In this document: positions 46,249-57,871 of the stretch, piece after piece
Layout of the letters: each line of letters starts with the position of its first letter
Position numbering within the stretch: the first letter of the stretch is position 1
Assembly (NCBI GenBank): GCA_001972305.1
Contig: BDDD01002666.1
Location: 62,001-126,000, forward strand
Direction: 5' to 3'
Source of the DNA: Cephalotus follicularis
Taxonomy: Eukaryota; Streptophyta; Magnoliopsida; Oxalidales; Cephalotaceae
Length of the DNA: 64,000 bases
Program-made: the position numbers and the translations under genes
The notes under the pieces: model-generated
Seen by the model: only the letters and a program-made list of their open reading frames with translations
Database searches by the model: none
What the model was told of the DNA's origin: nothing

Positions 46249-47423
46249 ATGGTACGAGCAAGGAATACCCCACAAGGAAACAAACCAACTGAGACTCGTG
46301 AAGAAGTGCAAAACGAGCCTACGGTTGAAGAGTTAGTGCGACAGGTAGTTGCTCGAGAAATAGATCGACTGATTCATGCTATGCAAAATCAAGGGCAAGG
46401 ACGCCAAGAGCAAGTCATGGCGGAGAATGCACCGGCTGATGTTCAGGTTGGTAGAGAAATTGGGGACCGGCCCGACGCCCCTGTATATGTCTGGCTTGAG
46501 CAGTTCCAGAAGCAGAGGCCGCAGTCATTTAGTTCGGCCCTTACCCCTGTATAGGCTGAACACTGGATTGCGTACATGGAGAAAATCTTTAATGTGTTTG
46601 GATGTGATGATGAACAAAAGGTAAGGTTGGCAGCTTATAAGTTGGAAGGGGATGCTCAAAAGTGGAAGCAAACTTTGAAGCTAGCTAAGGGAGGAGATTA
46701 CATTGATGCCCTGACATGGTTTGAATTCTGTGGAGTATTCTATCAGCAGTATTTCCCCACTGCTGATAAGGAAGCTTACGAAAGGGAGTTGTTAACACTA
46801 GGCAGAAGGATGGTGAATCAGTCACCGAGTTTTTAGCCCGGTTCATTAGGTTAGCGGGTTTTGCTGGATCTGCGGCGGGGTCTGCATTGGAGCAAGCATA
46901 GAAGTTCAAATGGAAATTGCAGTACCAGCTAAGGGGAAAACTGATAAACTCCAGGTTTGCTGACGTGGCTGAAGTAGCAAATGCTGCGAAGAATATTGAA
47001 TGGGAGAGGTTGGATTTTCAAGAAGCTCGACAAGAAAAGGAAAAGAAGCGGAATAGGAGTGATTTTCATGGGAAGAATTCTGAATAGCAAGGTGAAGGTA
47101 AACAGCATAAAAAGGATCATAATCAGAATAAGGATGGGGGTAACCCCAATGTTCAGTTTTCCTTGTGTGATACGTGTGGGAAGCGACATCCGATTGGGAC
47201 ATGTTACAAGGCCACTGGGGCATGTTTTGCTTGTGGACAAAAGGGTCATCTCTTTAAGGATTGCCCGAATCCTCGTACGAGAAATAAAGGAGGCGATGGT
47301 AATGATGCCGGACAGCGCAACGTTGGAGGTAGAGTTTTTGCCTTAACGACACATCAGACTGCGAACGCACCATGTATTGTCTTGGTTTTGTTTTGTTTGG
47401 TAACCGTAAAGAGTTTGTTTTGA
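46249..47423 (+). pseudogene. GYP-6 gag with double zinc knuckle
   Basis: It starts at 46249 (MVRARNTPQG). The N-terminus TVEELVRQVVAREI is related to that of GYP-2. A TAG at 46552 precedes AEHWIAYMEKIF. The core runs to 46836 (KVRLAAYKLEGDAQKW, FYQQYFPTADKEAYE) and is then frameshifted. Further segments give EVANAAKNIEWERLDF near 46975. The 47163-47423 frame has two adjacent knuckles: CDTCGKRHPIGTC and CFACGQKGHLFKDC, all Cys and His present. The frame ends just where protease should start, at the pol deletion. Confidence 0.87.
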
Positions 47424-47538
47424 TTGATAAGTCAATCTATGCTATGATAACTGAATCGGTTGTTATGCATCTTGGTGTGTCTTTTCATGTATTGTTTCGG
47501 ATTGATATATGTTAAGATTTCGGGACGAAATCTTTTTA

Positions 47539-47550
47539 AGGGGGGAAGGA
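47539..47550 (+). other. GYP-6 polypurine tract
   Basis: aggggggaagga lies immediately before the 3' LTR, the same tract type as in GYP-2. Confidence 0.9.
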
Positions 47551-49433
47551 TGTAATACCCCGTTCGTTCACGTGCATAATTTCGGATTTTATTTGATTTA
47601 GCTTTGTTATATTGTGTTGGCATAATGTGATCTTTGGGCTATATCTGGTTTTGTCCAGTAATTTTTCTGGTTTCAAGTTTTGTCATCCGCTTGGTTTTGT
47701 AATGATCTGGAGTCTGTTTTAAGCATTGTTAAATTACTGTTTAATGTTTAGAAGTGATATTTGAATGCTTATATGAATGATATTGTATCTTTTAGATTTT
47801 TGTGCTTCGAGGGACTTTTGAATTGTTGATCAATTCGTCTATAATTGCTGTGATCGCTTAAGGTACGGATCATTCTTTCTTTGGCGCTCCTATTGATTTT
47901 ATTACAGTAAAAATGTTAGTTTTACTTTATGAATAACGTACGGATCTTCATTTCTTGATACCCTTCTATCGGTTTTACTATAGTAAACAAAAGATATTTT
48001 TACTTTATGAATATTGTACGGATTTCTATCGTTCCTTGGCTATCTGAATATCAAACTAAAATAAGTTTTATTCAATGATCTCGTTTTATAGACTTGATTA
48101 TGTTTTATAATATGTTACGTAAATAAATTGGGTTTTGACATTTTATTAAACGTTCCCAACTATATTTTTGTACGTTACGATATATTATGAAATGATCATC
48201 TCTTTACATTGGAAAATAAATAAGTTGATGCTATGTAATGATTTTGCTATGTCCATAAAATGTTTAGAAAACGTGTATACATTTTTAAATTGTTTTTAAA
48301 AATAAACCATGTTTTTGAAATAAAGATATACACAGAGATATTTCCTACCTATTGAGGTACCATAGGCATGTCGTGGGCCTAGCACGGGGACATGACACTG
48401 CCGTAGCGGTGTGATTTGACTACGGCGTCTCTCTATGTTTTGAATAAATCCCATGAGGTGGATTTATGGATCCCATATGTGTGATAGAGGCGTATGGGTA
48501 TACTCTAGTTATATGTTATGTTAAGGATATGGATATGGATTCTGGGGATTGATTGTGTAGTGCCGTACACGTCTTTCCGTTTGGCATGTGGGCCTCATGA
48601 ACCCCTTGCACCTATGCATATGTGTATGCGCTTTGGATCTCTGAGAGGAGATTTTGGAAATCGGATAAGTCTCTGTTTGTTGTTTTTCGTTTTGAATATG
48701 TTTTCGGATGTTGAACTTAGATTATGTTTTAAAATTGAATAACGCTTGAAAATTTAATACTCGTTTTGAATTGATTGTATGACTACTTACCTTCACTCTT
48801 ATTTTTTGAAAATAATGTTGATTTATTTTTATGCATAAGTATATGATATTTAAAGATTCAGGTATTTTTCTGTCTCTTAAATTATCGTTTTATGTTTTAT
48901 GATTCTATATCCGTACTAAGGTTTGCTGAGCCGCGTTTTTGTTTCCATGCGGCAGGTACTATGGGACAACATCCGGGCAATGTGTGATGAGCGAGATGTC
49001 ACTTGTGTTTAAGGATCACTTAGGAGATGGAACCGTTTATGATTAGTTATTTTATGGCCATGATTAGAGCCCCTATTTGAACAATATTGTGTCTTTTAGT
49101 TTATGACTTTGAATTATGTTTAAGCTTGGGTTTATGTTTAAGTTTCATATTATGAATAAAGTTTTAGACCATGTTTTTAGATTTTGAATAATGTTGCTAG
49201 ACCATTATTAGATTATAATTGTTACGTTTAGACCATCACGCAATTTGATTTAAAGATGAGTTAATAATTTGATAGTAAGAATAATGGCGAACCTTGATTT
49301 ATAGTTAAATAAGAATACATGCTAAGCTAATAAATTGATAAGAAGGAATAAAATCAAACCATGTTGTAAGATAGGTTATGCTTAGTCTCAGATTAGGACC
49401 CGTGACGACTCCCGCCGTTCGGGGGGTGTTACA
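47551..49433 (+). mobile_element. GYP-6 3' LTR (full length)
   Basis: 1,883 bp, tgtaatacccc to gggggtgttaca. It contains no palindrome array of the TCGA type, unlike most other LTRs here. No gene. Confidence 0.93.
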
Positions 49434-49438
49434 ATTCA

Positions 49439-49869
49439 AGTAGAGAAGTCCTACCTATAAATGAAGCTTCAACAGTTGAGCTACCAATCAAATAGTCGAT
49501 CGAAATCACCCAAGAATTAGCTGCTATGTTGTTCAATCCGCAAGAAAAAGACTTGCAATCGTTATGTGCCATTAGAGCAACAAATCCGGAGCTGCAAGTG
49601 GGAGAGGGAGGTTGCCGGCTGGGACAGAGAGAAAGGAATGAGAAATGTGAGAAAATGGGTTAAGGATTGACTTATATAGTCGATCCAGCCAATTCTCCGA
49701 AACTTAGCCTAAAATCCCGACTATACATGCATAAAATCAATACAATAACCAATAAGTATGGGAATACCTCACTTCAATACAATGCAATACGGTTCAATAC
49801 AATTCGGTACAGTACAATACGGTACGATATATGCATGAACAGTGCAAAAAGGGGATTCGGGTCGTTACA
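49439..49869 (-). mobile_element. GYP-4 3' LTR, second segment
   Basis: Continues after GYP-6 and ends gggtcgttaca at 49869, beside the polypurine tract. It includes short direct repeats of acaatacggta (49780-49830). Confidence 0.88.
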
Positions 49870-49887
49870 TTCTCCCCTCCTTAAAAG
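49870..49887 (-). other. GYP-4 polypurine tract
   Basis: Minus strand reads AAGGAGGGGAGAA up to the LTR start (TGTAACGACCC). Confidence 0.85.
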
Positions 49888-51288
49888 AATCTGGTCCCCA
49901 GATTCAACAGTCAATCGGTCAATCAATCAAATAGAAGGGGTATGTCTCTCTCATATTGTCCTCGCGCTCCCAGGTGCCCTCCACTGAACCATGATACTGC
50001 CATAGAACACTAACCAAAGGAATGGTCTTGTTCCTCAATACTCTAATCTATTAGTCAACAATCTGTATAGGAGTCTCGAACATATCTTTTTAACTGAGAA
50101 ACATGGAACACCTCACGCACTCTCGACAAAGCTGGAGACCAAGAAAATCCTATAAGAAAGTCAGAAAATCCGATCCAATACCTCAAAAGGTCCAATAAAA
50201 CGAGGAGAAAGCTTTCCTTTCTTCCTGAATCTCATGACTCCTTTAATGGGTGACACTTTGAGGAAAACATGGTCACCAACACTAAACTCCAAGCCTCTGC
50301 GATGAACATCCGCATAGCTTTTCTGTTTACTCTGTGCCACAATCAATCGGTCTTTAATTAATTTCACTTTCTTTGAGGTAATCTGTACTATCTCTGGTCC
50401 CAGAATGCTCCTCTCACCGACATGATCTCAACAAACTGGCGATCGACACTTCCTGCCATAAAGGGCCTCATAAGGAGCCATCTGTATGCTCTCGTGATGA
50501 CTATTGTTATACGAGAACTCAATCAAATACAAGAAGTCATCCCAATTAACTCCAAAGTCGAGAACACATGCTCGAAGCATGTCCTCCAATTTCTGAATGG
50601 TCCTTTCGGAAAAACCATCTGTTTGGGGATGAAAAGTAATGCTGAAACTCAATTATGTACCCATAGCTGCCTGTAACTTCCTCTAAAACCCAAAAGTGAA
50701 GCGAGAGTCTCGGTCCGAAACAATGATAACTTGAGCTCCATGTGCTTTAACAATCTCTTTTATAAATAATCTAGACAAATTTTCTCTAGAATAAGTCATC
50801 CGAATTCGTAGAAAGTGGGCCGATTTTATGAGTCGATCGACCATAACCCACAAAGCATCATGTCTGTCGCGTGTCAGAGGTAGACCGGACACGAAATCCA
50901 TGGTGATGTGCTCCTATTTCCACTCGGGAATGGGCAAAGGCTGAAGCAAGCCTGCCGGTCTCTGGTGTTCTACCTTAACTTGTTGACAAGTGAGGCATCT
51001 CGATACAAACTCTGTGATCTCTCTCTTCATGCCAATCCACCAATAGTTAAGTTTTAAGTCACGATACATCTTCGTACTCCCTGGATGAATAGAGAGACGG
51101 GATTTATGAGCTTGAGAAAGAAGCTTTTCCTTCAACTCACTATTGGCTGGAATGCAAATCCTGTTCTTGTATCTCAATAATCCATCTGTAGATAGAGAGA
51201 GATCGGGTTTTAAACCCCCATACTTAGTAGTAGCCGCTTTCTGCAATTCCATGTCTACAATCTGAGCAACTCTAACTCGATCAAGCAA
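49888..51288 (-). pseudogene. GYP-4 integrase and chromodomain
   Basis: One frame with several stops. It holds the zinc module (HPGSTKMYRDLKLNYWW...CLTC, 51288-50914), first Asp in TMDFVSG, second in SDRDSRF (50901-50683), the Glu region TDGFSERTIQ and the SYNNSHH and LYGRKC blocks (50652-50428), then the GPF module RFIGPFEVL (50367-50161). The chromodomain near 49950-50040 reads VSVLWQYHG then EGTWERE. It keeps Gln where GYP-1 and GYP-5 have a stop. Stops after PEWK, in FGF-stop-RK and in VC-stop-DH are all Trp positions (TGG to TAG or TGA). Confidence 0.87.
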
Positions 51289-52330
51289 TGCAGGTTACAC
51301 CTGAATATGAGAAAGAGTCGTACAAGATAGCTTGCGACTCAATGCATTAGTAACAACATTTGCTTTCCCCGGATGACATTCAATGTCACAGTCATAATCA
51401 TTAAGGAGTTCAAACCACCTTCTCTATCTCATGTTCAAATCTTTCTGTGAAAAGAGATATCTCAAACTCTTATGATCAGTAAAAACTGTAAACTTGATCC
51501 CATAAAGGTAATGGCACCATTTTCCAAGAGCAAAGACAATGGCTGCAAACTCCAAGTCGTGCACTGGGTAGCTTTCTTCATGTGGTTTGATTGTCCTCGA
51601 TGCCTATGCTATCACTTTACTGTATTGCATAAGGACGCAACTGAGACCTTTCCCAGAAGCATCAGTATACACAACAAAGTCTTCGTTCCCATCTGGTAAG
51701 GCCAGGACAGGAGCGGAAACCAATCAGTCTTTCAACTCTTCGAAACTTCTTTCACAATCACTATCCCATACAAAAGCAGCATGTTTCTGTGTCAATCTTT
51801 GATGGATCCACTGATAAACCGTCACCAAAAACAATATGCCTAAAAAAAAAAAGCAACGTCCGATAACCAAAATTCGCACTTGTCGAATTTGGCATACAAT
51901 CGATGATCTCTCAATGTTTGCAATACAATGTAGAGGTGTTGGGCATGCTCCTCATCGGTCCTGGAATAGACCAAGAGGTAGTCACTAAAAACCACTATGA
52001 ACTTATCCAAATACTGTCTGAACACTCGGTTCATCAGGTCCATGAAAGCTGCAGGAGCAGTAGTTACACCAAAAGGCATAAATAGAAACTCATAATGGCC
52101 ATATCACGATCTGAAAGTAGTCTTCGGTATATCCTCCTGTCTAACTTTCAATTGGTGGTAGCCCGATCTCAAGTTGAGCTTAGAAAACACTGTCACTCCT
52201 CTAAGCTGGTCGAACAACTCATCAATATGCGGTAGAGGGTATTTATTCTTCACTGTAACTTTATTGAGTTGTCGATAGTCAATACACATTCAGAGCGATC
52301 CATCTTTCTTCTTGACAAAGAGAATAGGTG
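51289..52330 (-). pseudogene. GYP-4 RNase H and C-terminal RT part
   Basis: From 52330 the frame gives [17 protein letters not shown] and [13 protein letters not shown] (52289-52104), then [15 protein letters not shown] and the catalytic box as FSDYLLVY (52079-51840). The canonical box is FIDD, so one metal-binding Asp is Tyr here. RNase H follows in pieces to about 51300, ending in HPGKANVV-like sequence. The gene is interrupted at 52330 by GYP-5 and continues at 60165. Confidence 0.85.
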
Positions 52331-53102
52331 TGTCACACCCCGTTTCGTTAACAACATAAGTCATGGCAATTTAACACAAATATTCAGCTTATAAAAATAC
52401 GGTAAAATTTAAAACTTCGGTTCCATTAGCATTTGCGGAACAATTATGAGATTTACCCCTACCTTAGAATTCCAAGTTAGGAATTGCAATCCACCTCTTT
52501 AAGCTCCAATCCAAGTTCCCAAGCCTCTGAATTCGTCCGGCAACTCCAACGGATCTGGATTCTCCGATCACTGGTCGAAGCTTCCCAAAACACAGCCCTA
52601 CACCAAGCTTTTTGGGTCACACACACACATTTCCTCTCCCTTCTCCTTCACACTCCTTGAACTCTCTTCTCCTTTCGGCGAAAATGGTGAAGATTGAAGG
52701 AGAGAAAACGCGTTTTTATGGAGAACACAGCCCTCTCTCTCTTCTCCTTTCTCTGGCCACATTAAAACAAAACACTCCCCCTTTTTCTGCCAACAGTCTG
52801 GCACGCACGTTATGCTGCCAGACCTGTCGATAGTCGACTGCCTAGACCTGGCAGTCGGCTGTCCTTGCCGACACTATCCAGCCAGCTGTCTCTCACAACA
52901 GGCAGCTGGTTCCTTCCCACAGGGTCTAGTCGACTGCCTCTTCCTGGCAGTCGGCTGCCCGCCCTGCTTCAGCACCCCCCCACTTCTACTTTTGCCCATG
53001 TTTAACATTACAAAAAGGGAAAAGTCATAACTCTCATTAATTCAATGCACAAATTACATTTTAATAACAACCTTACACTTTATGAAAATCCCGGGCGTTA
53101 CA
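52331..53102 (-). mobile_element. GYP-5 3' LTR with internal deletion
   Basis: 772 bp against 2,290 bp in the 5' LTR. It is joined at gcgga|acaattatgag (near 52440), removing 1,518 bp that include the first palindrome cluster and the 102-bp tandem repeat. The remaining array (cagtcgactg words) is at 52830-52970. Confidence 0.94.
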
Positions 53103-53116
53103 TTCACCCCTCCTTC
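53103..53116 (-). other. GYP-5 polypurine tract
   Basis: Minus strand GAAGGAGGGGTGAA ends at the LTR start TGTAACGCCC. Confidence 0.85.
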
Positions 53117-53146
53117 AAGGAATTTCATCCCCGAAATTAAAACAAC

Positions 53147-54235
53147 GCTAAAACAAAAGAGGGTATGCTCTCTAATGTCCTCCTCGCGTTCCCAAGTCGC
53201 CTCTTCGGGTCGATGGAACTACCACTGAACCCTTACCATAGGAATGGTTCGGTTCCTCAATACCTGCGTCTTCCAGTCCAGAATCCGCACTGGTAACTCC
53301 TCGCAAGATAGATCATCTCGCACAGGGACTGAATCATAGCTCAAGACATGCGACGGGTCTCGAATATACCTCCTTAACATAGACACATGGAAGACATCGT
53401 GCATGTTTGATAGTGCAGGAGGAAAAGCAAGCTGATAAGCCACCTCCCCAACTCTCTCCAAGATCTCGAAAGGACCAATGTAGCGCGGAGCTAACTTGTC
53501 CTTCTTCCCAAATCTCTGCACGCCCTTCCACGGCGAAACCTTTAGAAACACATGATCACCAACGTCGAAGGTCAGAGGCCTCCTCTTGACGCTGTCCCCA
53601 TAGCTTTTCTGCCTGCTTTGAGCAGCAAGCAGTTTCTCCCTAATGAACCTGATCTTCTCAGAAGTCTCCTCCACCAGATCCGACCCAAGCAAAGGTCGCT
53701 CATCGACCTCATCCCAACAGATGGGTGACCTACACTTCCTTCCGTACAAAGCTTCATACGAAGCCATACCGATACTAGCGTGATAGCCGTTATTGTAAGA
53801 AAACTCTATCAGAGGAATGTGGTCCTCCCAAGTACCAGCAAAGTCAATAACACAGGCTCGGAGCATATCTTCCAAGGTTTGGATTGTACGCTCTGACTGG
53901 CCATCTGTCTGTGGGTGGAAAGCAGTACTGAGGTTCAGCTTCGTCCCAAAAGCTGACTAAAACCTCTTCCAAAAGTTGGAAGTGAAGATCGAATCCCTGT
54001 CACAAACTATACTCACAGGAACACCGTGCAACCTCACGATCTCCTTGATGTATAACCGAGCTAACTTGCTCGCAGAATCCGTGACATGCGTAGGCAGAAA
54101 GTGTGCCGATGTAGTAAGCCGATCAACAATAACCCATACCGCATTGTGACGATTTCGAGTCAAAGGAAAGCCCGAAACAAAATCCATCGTCACATGCTCC
54201 CACTTCCACTCCGGAATCGGTAACGGCTGCAACAA
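53147..54235 (-). pseudogene. GYP-5 integrase core, GPF module and chromodomain
   Basis: 54235-53957 holds [11 protein letters not shown] (first Asp) and [15 protein letters not shown] (second Asp). After a TAG (CAG type) at about 53955, 53875-53219 continues in the same frame with [25 protein letters not shown] and the [19 protein letters not shown] module. The chromodomain runs to VRVQW, where a TAG at 53219-53221 interrupts it. FHRPEEATWEREEDIRE follows in frame. The catalytic Glu sits in TDGQSE, near 53895. The same TAG is in GYP-1 (1416-1418), while GYP-4 has CAG (Gln) there. Confidence 0.9.
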
Positions 54236-56721
54236 ACCCGCTGGCCTCTAATGTTAGGCTTTAACTGTCTGCAAGTATAACACTTCACCACATACTCGGC
54301 AATCTCTCGTTTCATGCCAGGCCACCAGTAAGCCTTCTTCATATCTTGATACAGTTTAGTGCTACCAGGATGAATGCTGTACGAAGATTTATGAGCCCCG
54401 CGAAGTAACTCACTCTTGAACCCTGGTTCATTCGGAAGACACACACGTCCCCGATATCTCAGAATACCATCGGCATGCACTCGAAAATCGGATTCCGAGT
54501 CCAGGTTCTCCCGAATTCGATGCAACTCTACATCGTGCGGTTGTGCATCCCTGATGTGATCCAGTAACATGGGATGCACTTGCATGTCAGCCACCAAGAT
54601 CCCCGGTGACTGATTAAACGGAGACCACTCTTGGAAGTCCTCTAACATCTTCCACTGAGATATCATCGTGTTAGCAACCATAGCCCTACGGCTCAAAGCA
54701 TCGGCAACCACATTTGCTTTCCCGGGATGGTACTGGATACTGCAGTCATAATCATTAAAGAACTCAACCCACCGCCGTTGTCTCATGTTTAGTGTATCTT
54801 GACAGAAAAGATACCTCAAACTCTTGTGGTCAGTGAAAATCTCAAACTGCGCCCCATATAAGTAATGTCTCCATTTCTGAAGAGCAAAGATAATCGCGGC
54901 CAATTCAAGATCATGCGTCGGGTAGTTCTCCTCGTACGGCTTTAGCTTCCGCGAAGCATAAGCGATCACTCTGCCTCGTTGCATCAACATGCAACCAAAT
55001 CCCTTACCCGAAGCATCACTATAAACTGTGAAGCCCTCGTTACCTTCAGGTAACGCCAAAACAGGAGCAGAAACCAACCGATCCTTCAGATCACAAAAAC
55101 TGGCTTCACATTCATCATCCCAGATAAACAAAGTCTTCTTTTGAGTAAGCTTCGTCAACGGTGTGGCTCTTCTCGAGAAGTTCTGAATGAACCTCCGATA
55201 ATAACCCGCCAAACCAAGAAAACTGCGCACCTCAGTCACATTCCTTGGTTGCGGCCCATCTCGCACCACTTCTGTCTTCGACGGATCCACCGCCAAACCC
55301 TCTCCAGATACTATGTGACCCAGAAAAATCACATGATCGAGCCAAAACTCGCACTTGCCAAACTTGGCATACAACCGATGCTCTCTGAGAATCTGCAGCA
55401 CCAATCTCAGGTGATAGGCGTGCTCCTCCTCACTCCTTGAGTACACTAGTATGTCATCAATAAACACTACTACAAACTGATCCAGGTACGGTCTAAACAC
55501 ATCGTTCATCAGTGACATGAACACTGCCGGTGCATTGGTGACACCAAACGGCATTACCAAGAACTCATAATGACCATACCTAGTCCGGAAGGCAGTCTTC
55601 TCAATATCTCCTTCCTTCACCCTCAGTTGGTGATAACCCGACTTCAGATCGAGTTTAGAAAACACCCTTGACCCCTGTAACTGGTCAAACAAATCTTCAA
55701 TATGTGGAAAAGGATACTTATTCTTGATAGTAGCCTTATTCAACATTCTGTAGTCGATGCAAAGGCTCATCGACCCATCCTTCTTTTTCACAAACAACAC
55801 TGGCGCGCCCCATGGAGAAACATTGGGCCGTACAAAACCCTTATCAATTAGGTCTTGCAGCTGCAACTTTAACTCTCTCAACTCTGCAGGAGCCATCCAG
55901 TAAGGCGCCTTAGATATAGGAGCTGTACCTGGTATTAGGTCAACCACAAACACCATGCTCCTCCTCGGGGGTAAGGACACCAAGTCTGCAGGAAACACAT
56001 CCGGAAATTCATTCGCAACCTGAACTTCCTCCAGGCTCTTACCTTTTTCCCTTATCTTGTCAACCACGTGTGCCAGAAACCCTTCACATCCTTTCTTCAG
56101 GTACCTCGATGCCCGAATGAAAGATATGATCAGTGTCGAGAACCCTTTGTTTCCCTTGAACTGTACAGTAGTTCCATCTGGTAAGCAAAAATCCACAGTC
56201 TTGTTATAACAGTCCATGCATGCACGGCGAGCTAACAACCAGTCCATACCCAAGATGACATCAAAATCATGTATGGGAAACACAATCAAATCCGCACACA
56301 CCGCAACACCTGCCATAGAAATCTCGCAATCTCTATACACCAAATCTGTACACATGGAACCTCCAGTGGGTGTACTCACATCAAGAACATAAGGCATGCA
56401 ATCAGGAAACACATTTAAACATGATGCAAAGCGGGAAGCAATAAAAGAATGCGATGCTCCCGAGTCCATCAACACTCTAGCAGAAAAGCCATAAACATAT
56501 ATAGTACCTCCCACAACAGAAGTAGACTCTAGAACCTCTGTTTGAGTGAGAATGAAAACTCTACCTTTCACGATACCCTTGCCGGTATCCATCCGCTGTG
56601 ATGGTCCATGTGCCGAACCGCTACCACCCGCTGGCCCAGTAGGTGCTGTCATCTGACCCCTCGGGCAATCCCTTACTAAATAGCCAGCTATCTCGCACCT
56701 CAAGCATAACCCGTGCTTCAT
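54190..56721 (-). CDS. GYP-5 protease-RT-RNase H-integrase open frame (843 aa)
   Basis: The longest open frame in the window. Residue 6 on is a zinc knuckle with Tyr for His ([14 protein letters not shown]). The protease active site [11 protein letters not shown] has its Asp at residue 86. RT runs from about residue 240, with [29 protein letters not shown] and intact FIDD near residue 420. The RNase H acidic residues are visible in [23 protein letters not shown] and VADALSR. Then comes the integrase zinc module (HPGSTKLY...CYTC). The frame is lost after CRQLK by an apparent one-base deletion near 54262, with two stops in the following codons. The true polyprotein starts upstream in gag, in the same frame. 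Confidence 0.93.
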   Translation of the reverse strand: MKHGLCLRCEIAGYLVRDCPRGQMTAPTGPAGGSGSAHGPSQRMDTGKGIVKGRVFILTQTEVLESTSVVGGTIYVYGFSARVLMDSGASHSFIASRFASCLNVFPDCMPYVLDVSTPTGGSMCTDLVYRDCEISMAGVAVCADLIVFPIHDFDVILGMDWLLARRACMDCYNKTVDFCLPDGTTVQFKGNKGFSTLIISFIRASRYLKKGCEGFLAHVVDKIREKGKSLEEVQVANEFPDVFPADLVSLPPRRSMVFVVDLIPGTAPISKAPYWMAPAELRELKLQLQDLIDKGFVRPNVSPWGAPVLFVKKKDGSMSLCIDYRMLNKATIKNKYPFPHIEDLFDQLQGSRVFSKLDLKSGYHQLRVKEGDIEKTAFRTRYGHYEFLVMPFGVTNAPAVFMSLMNDVFRPYLDQFVVVFIDDILVYSRSEEEHAYHLRLVLQILREHRLYAKFGKCEFWLDHVIFLGHIVSGEGLAVDPSKTEVVRDGPQPRNVTEVRSFLGLAGYYRRFIQNFSRRATPLTKLTQKKTLFIWDDECEASFCDLKDRLVSAPVLALPEGNEGFTVYSDASGKGFGCMLMQRGRVIAYASRKLKPYEENYPTHDLELAAIIFALQKWRHYLYGAQFEIFTDHKSLRYLFCQDTLNMRQRRWVEFFNDYDCSIQYHPGKANVVADALSRRAMVANTMISQWKMLEDFQEWSPFNQSPGILVADMQVHPMLLDHIRDAQPHDVELHRIRENLDSESDFRVHADGILRYRGRVCLPNEPGFKSELLRGAHKSSYSIHPGSTKLYQDMKKAYWWPGMKREIAEYVVKCYTCRQLKPNIRGQRVCCSRYRFRSGSGSM

Positions 56722-57735
56722 CCAACAATCCTTCTGCTGGTGGCCCTCATGACCACAATGGAAACAACCCCCAGGCTTCGTATTACTCCCCTGACTGGCA
56801 GACTGGTTGGATCTATTTCTTGGTGACTTTGTTGGAGAACCGCTGCCCTGCCACTTCGATGATGCTAGCCTAGACTGAGTAGATGTCTGTTTACTCTGTA
56901 GTGCTCAGGCCCTCTCGGCCCGATCTTCGCTCGATATGCTTTCCAACAATCTTGCCTTTTGGGTGACTTCTACAAAAGTCCCAAGCTCCATAGCTCTAAT
57001 CCGAGACCGAAGATCCGGTCATAAACCCCTCAGAAACCTCCGGATCTTCTTTTCCTCATCTGCCACCAGATAAGCTGAATGTCTGGAAAGCTCTACTAAT
57101 CGAGCCTGATACTCGGCCACAGTCATGTCACCCTGCCGCAGCTCCAAGAGCTCCGTCTCCCTCCTCTCCCGCTCTATCGGGGGTACATAAGTTGCCAGGA
57201 ACTCCTCCCGAAGCCCTTCCCAAGTACTAGAAACTCCGGTGGCCTCCCATTTGGCTTGGACCATCTCCCACCAGTGAGTGGCCTCACCCCATAATCGGTA
57301 CACAGCAAATCTCAGCTTCTGTCTGTCAGTGCATTCCATAACCTCAAAGATCTTCTCTAGATCCTGTAACCACCTCTCAGCAATAGTGGCATCAAGCTCC
57401 CCCTTAAAACTGGGAGGATTCTGTCTCATGAACCTTTGAAGGTTCCTTCCAAACCAGTTACCATCATCATGTATGCCCTGAACAGGAGCCATCTGTTGAG
57501 GCTGAGCTTGAGCATACAATCTCTGCATCTCCTCCATATTTGCCGCATTAGCAGCCATCTGTTGCTCATTAGCAGCTATCTGCTGCTGGATGTAATCAGC
57601 GATGCGGTCCATCGGATCTCTCACACCTGGTGCCGCCTCCGGAACATCATTCACAGGATCTCCCCCAAGATTCACCTCCTCGGGGAGATCCTCATCAACA
57701 ACTCTTCGCCTTCCGCGCCATCTCCGACCGTCCAT
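56722..57735 (-). pseudogene. GYP-5 gag, two nonsense codons
   Basis: Starts at 57735 (MDGRRWRGRR). An upstream Met at 57765 is less likely, since the GYP-1 gag starts at the equivalent MDGRR. The core is continuous: RFMRQNPPSFKGELDATIAE, RLWGEATHWWEM, FLATYVPPIERERRE, LRQGDMTVAEYQ, DEEKKIRRFLRGL. A TGA at 57019-57021 replaces the CGA-type Arg seen in GYP-1 (RGLRPDL). A second TGA at 56905-56907 is also an Arg position. A first zinc knuckle, [14 protein letters not shown], follows near 56760. Gag is in the same frame as pol, so it would be one Gag-Pol reading frame if intact. Confidence 0.9.
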
Positions 57736-57859
57736 TTTTGTTCCTATAAAAATAACATATATCATTAGGAAAAATCTTTATCGAGAATCCTTTCCATATA
57801 GGAACAACTCATTTAATTGCCAAGGATAGCATCCTACCTAAGCATATCAATGGATATAT

Positions 57860-57871
57860 GCTCTGATACCA
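57860..57871 (-). other. GYP-5 primer-binding site
   Basis: Minus strand TGGTATCAGAGC, a perfect 12-base match to the initiator-Met tRNA end, three bases from the 5' LTR. Confidence 0.93.

Larger units (their letters stand above)
45270..49433 (+). mobile_element. GYP-6, gag-only gypsy element in GYP-4 LTR
   Basis: 5' LTR 45270-46073, primer site, gag, polypurine tract, 3' LTR 47551-49433, with perfect TSDs attca (45265-45269 and 49434-49438). Pol is deleted: sequence passes from just after the gag zinc knuckles to the polypurine tract. Gag and LTR ends relate it to GYP-2. It is the only plus-strand gypsy element in the window. Confidence 0.94.
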
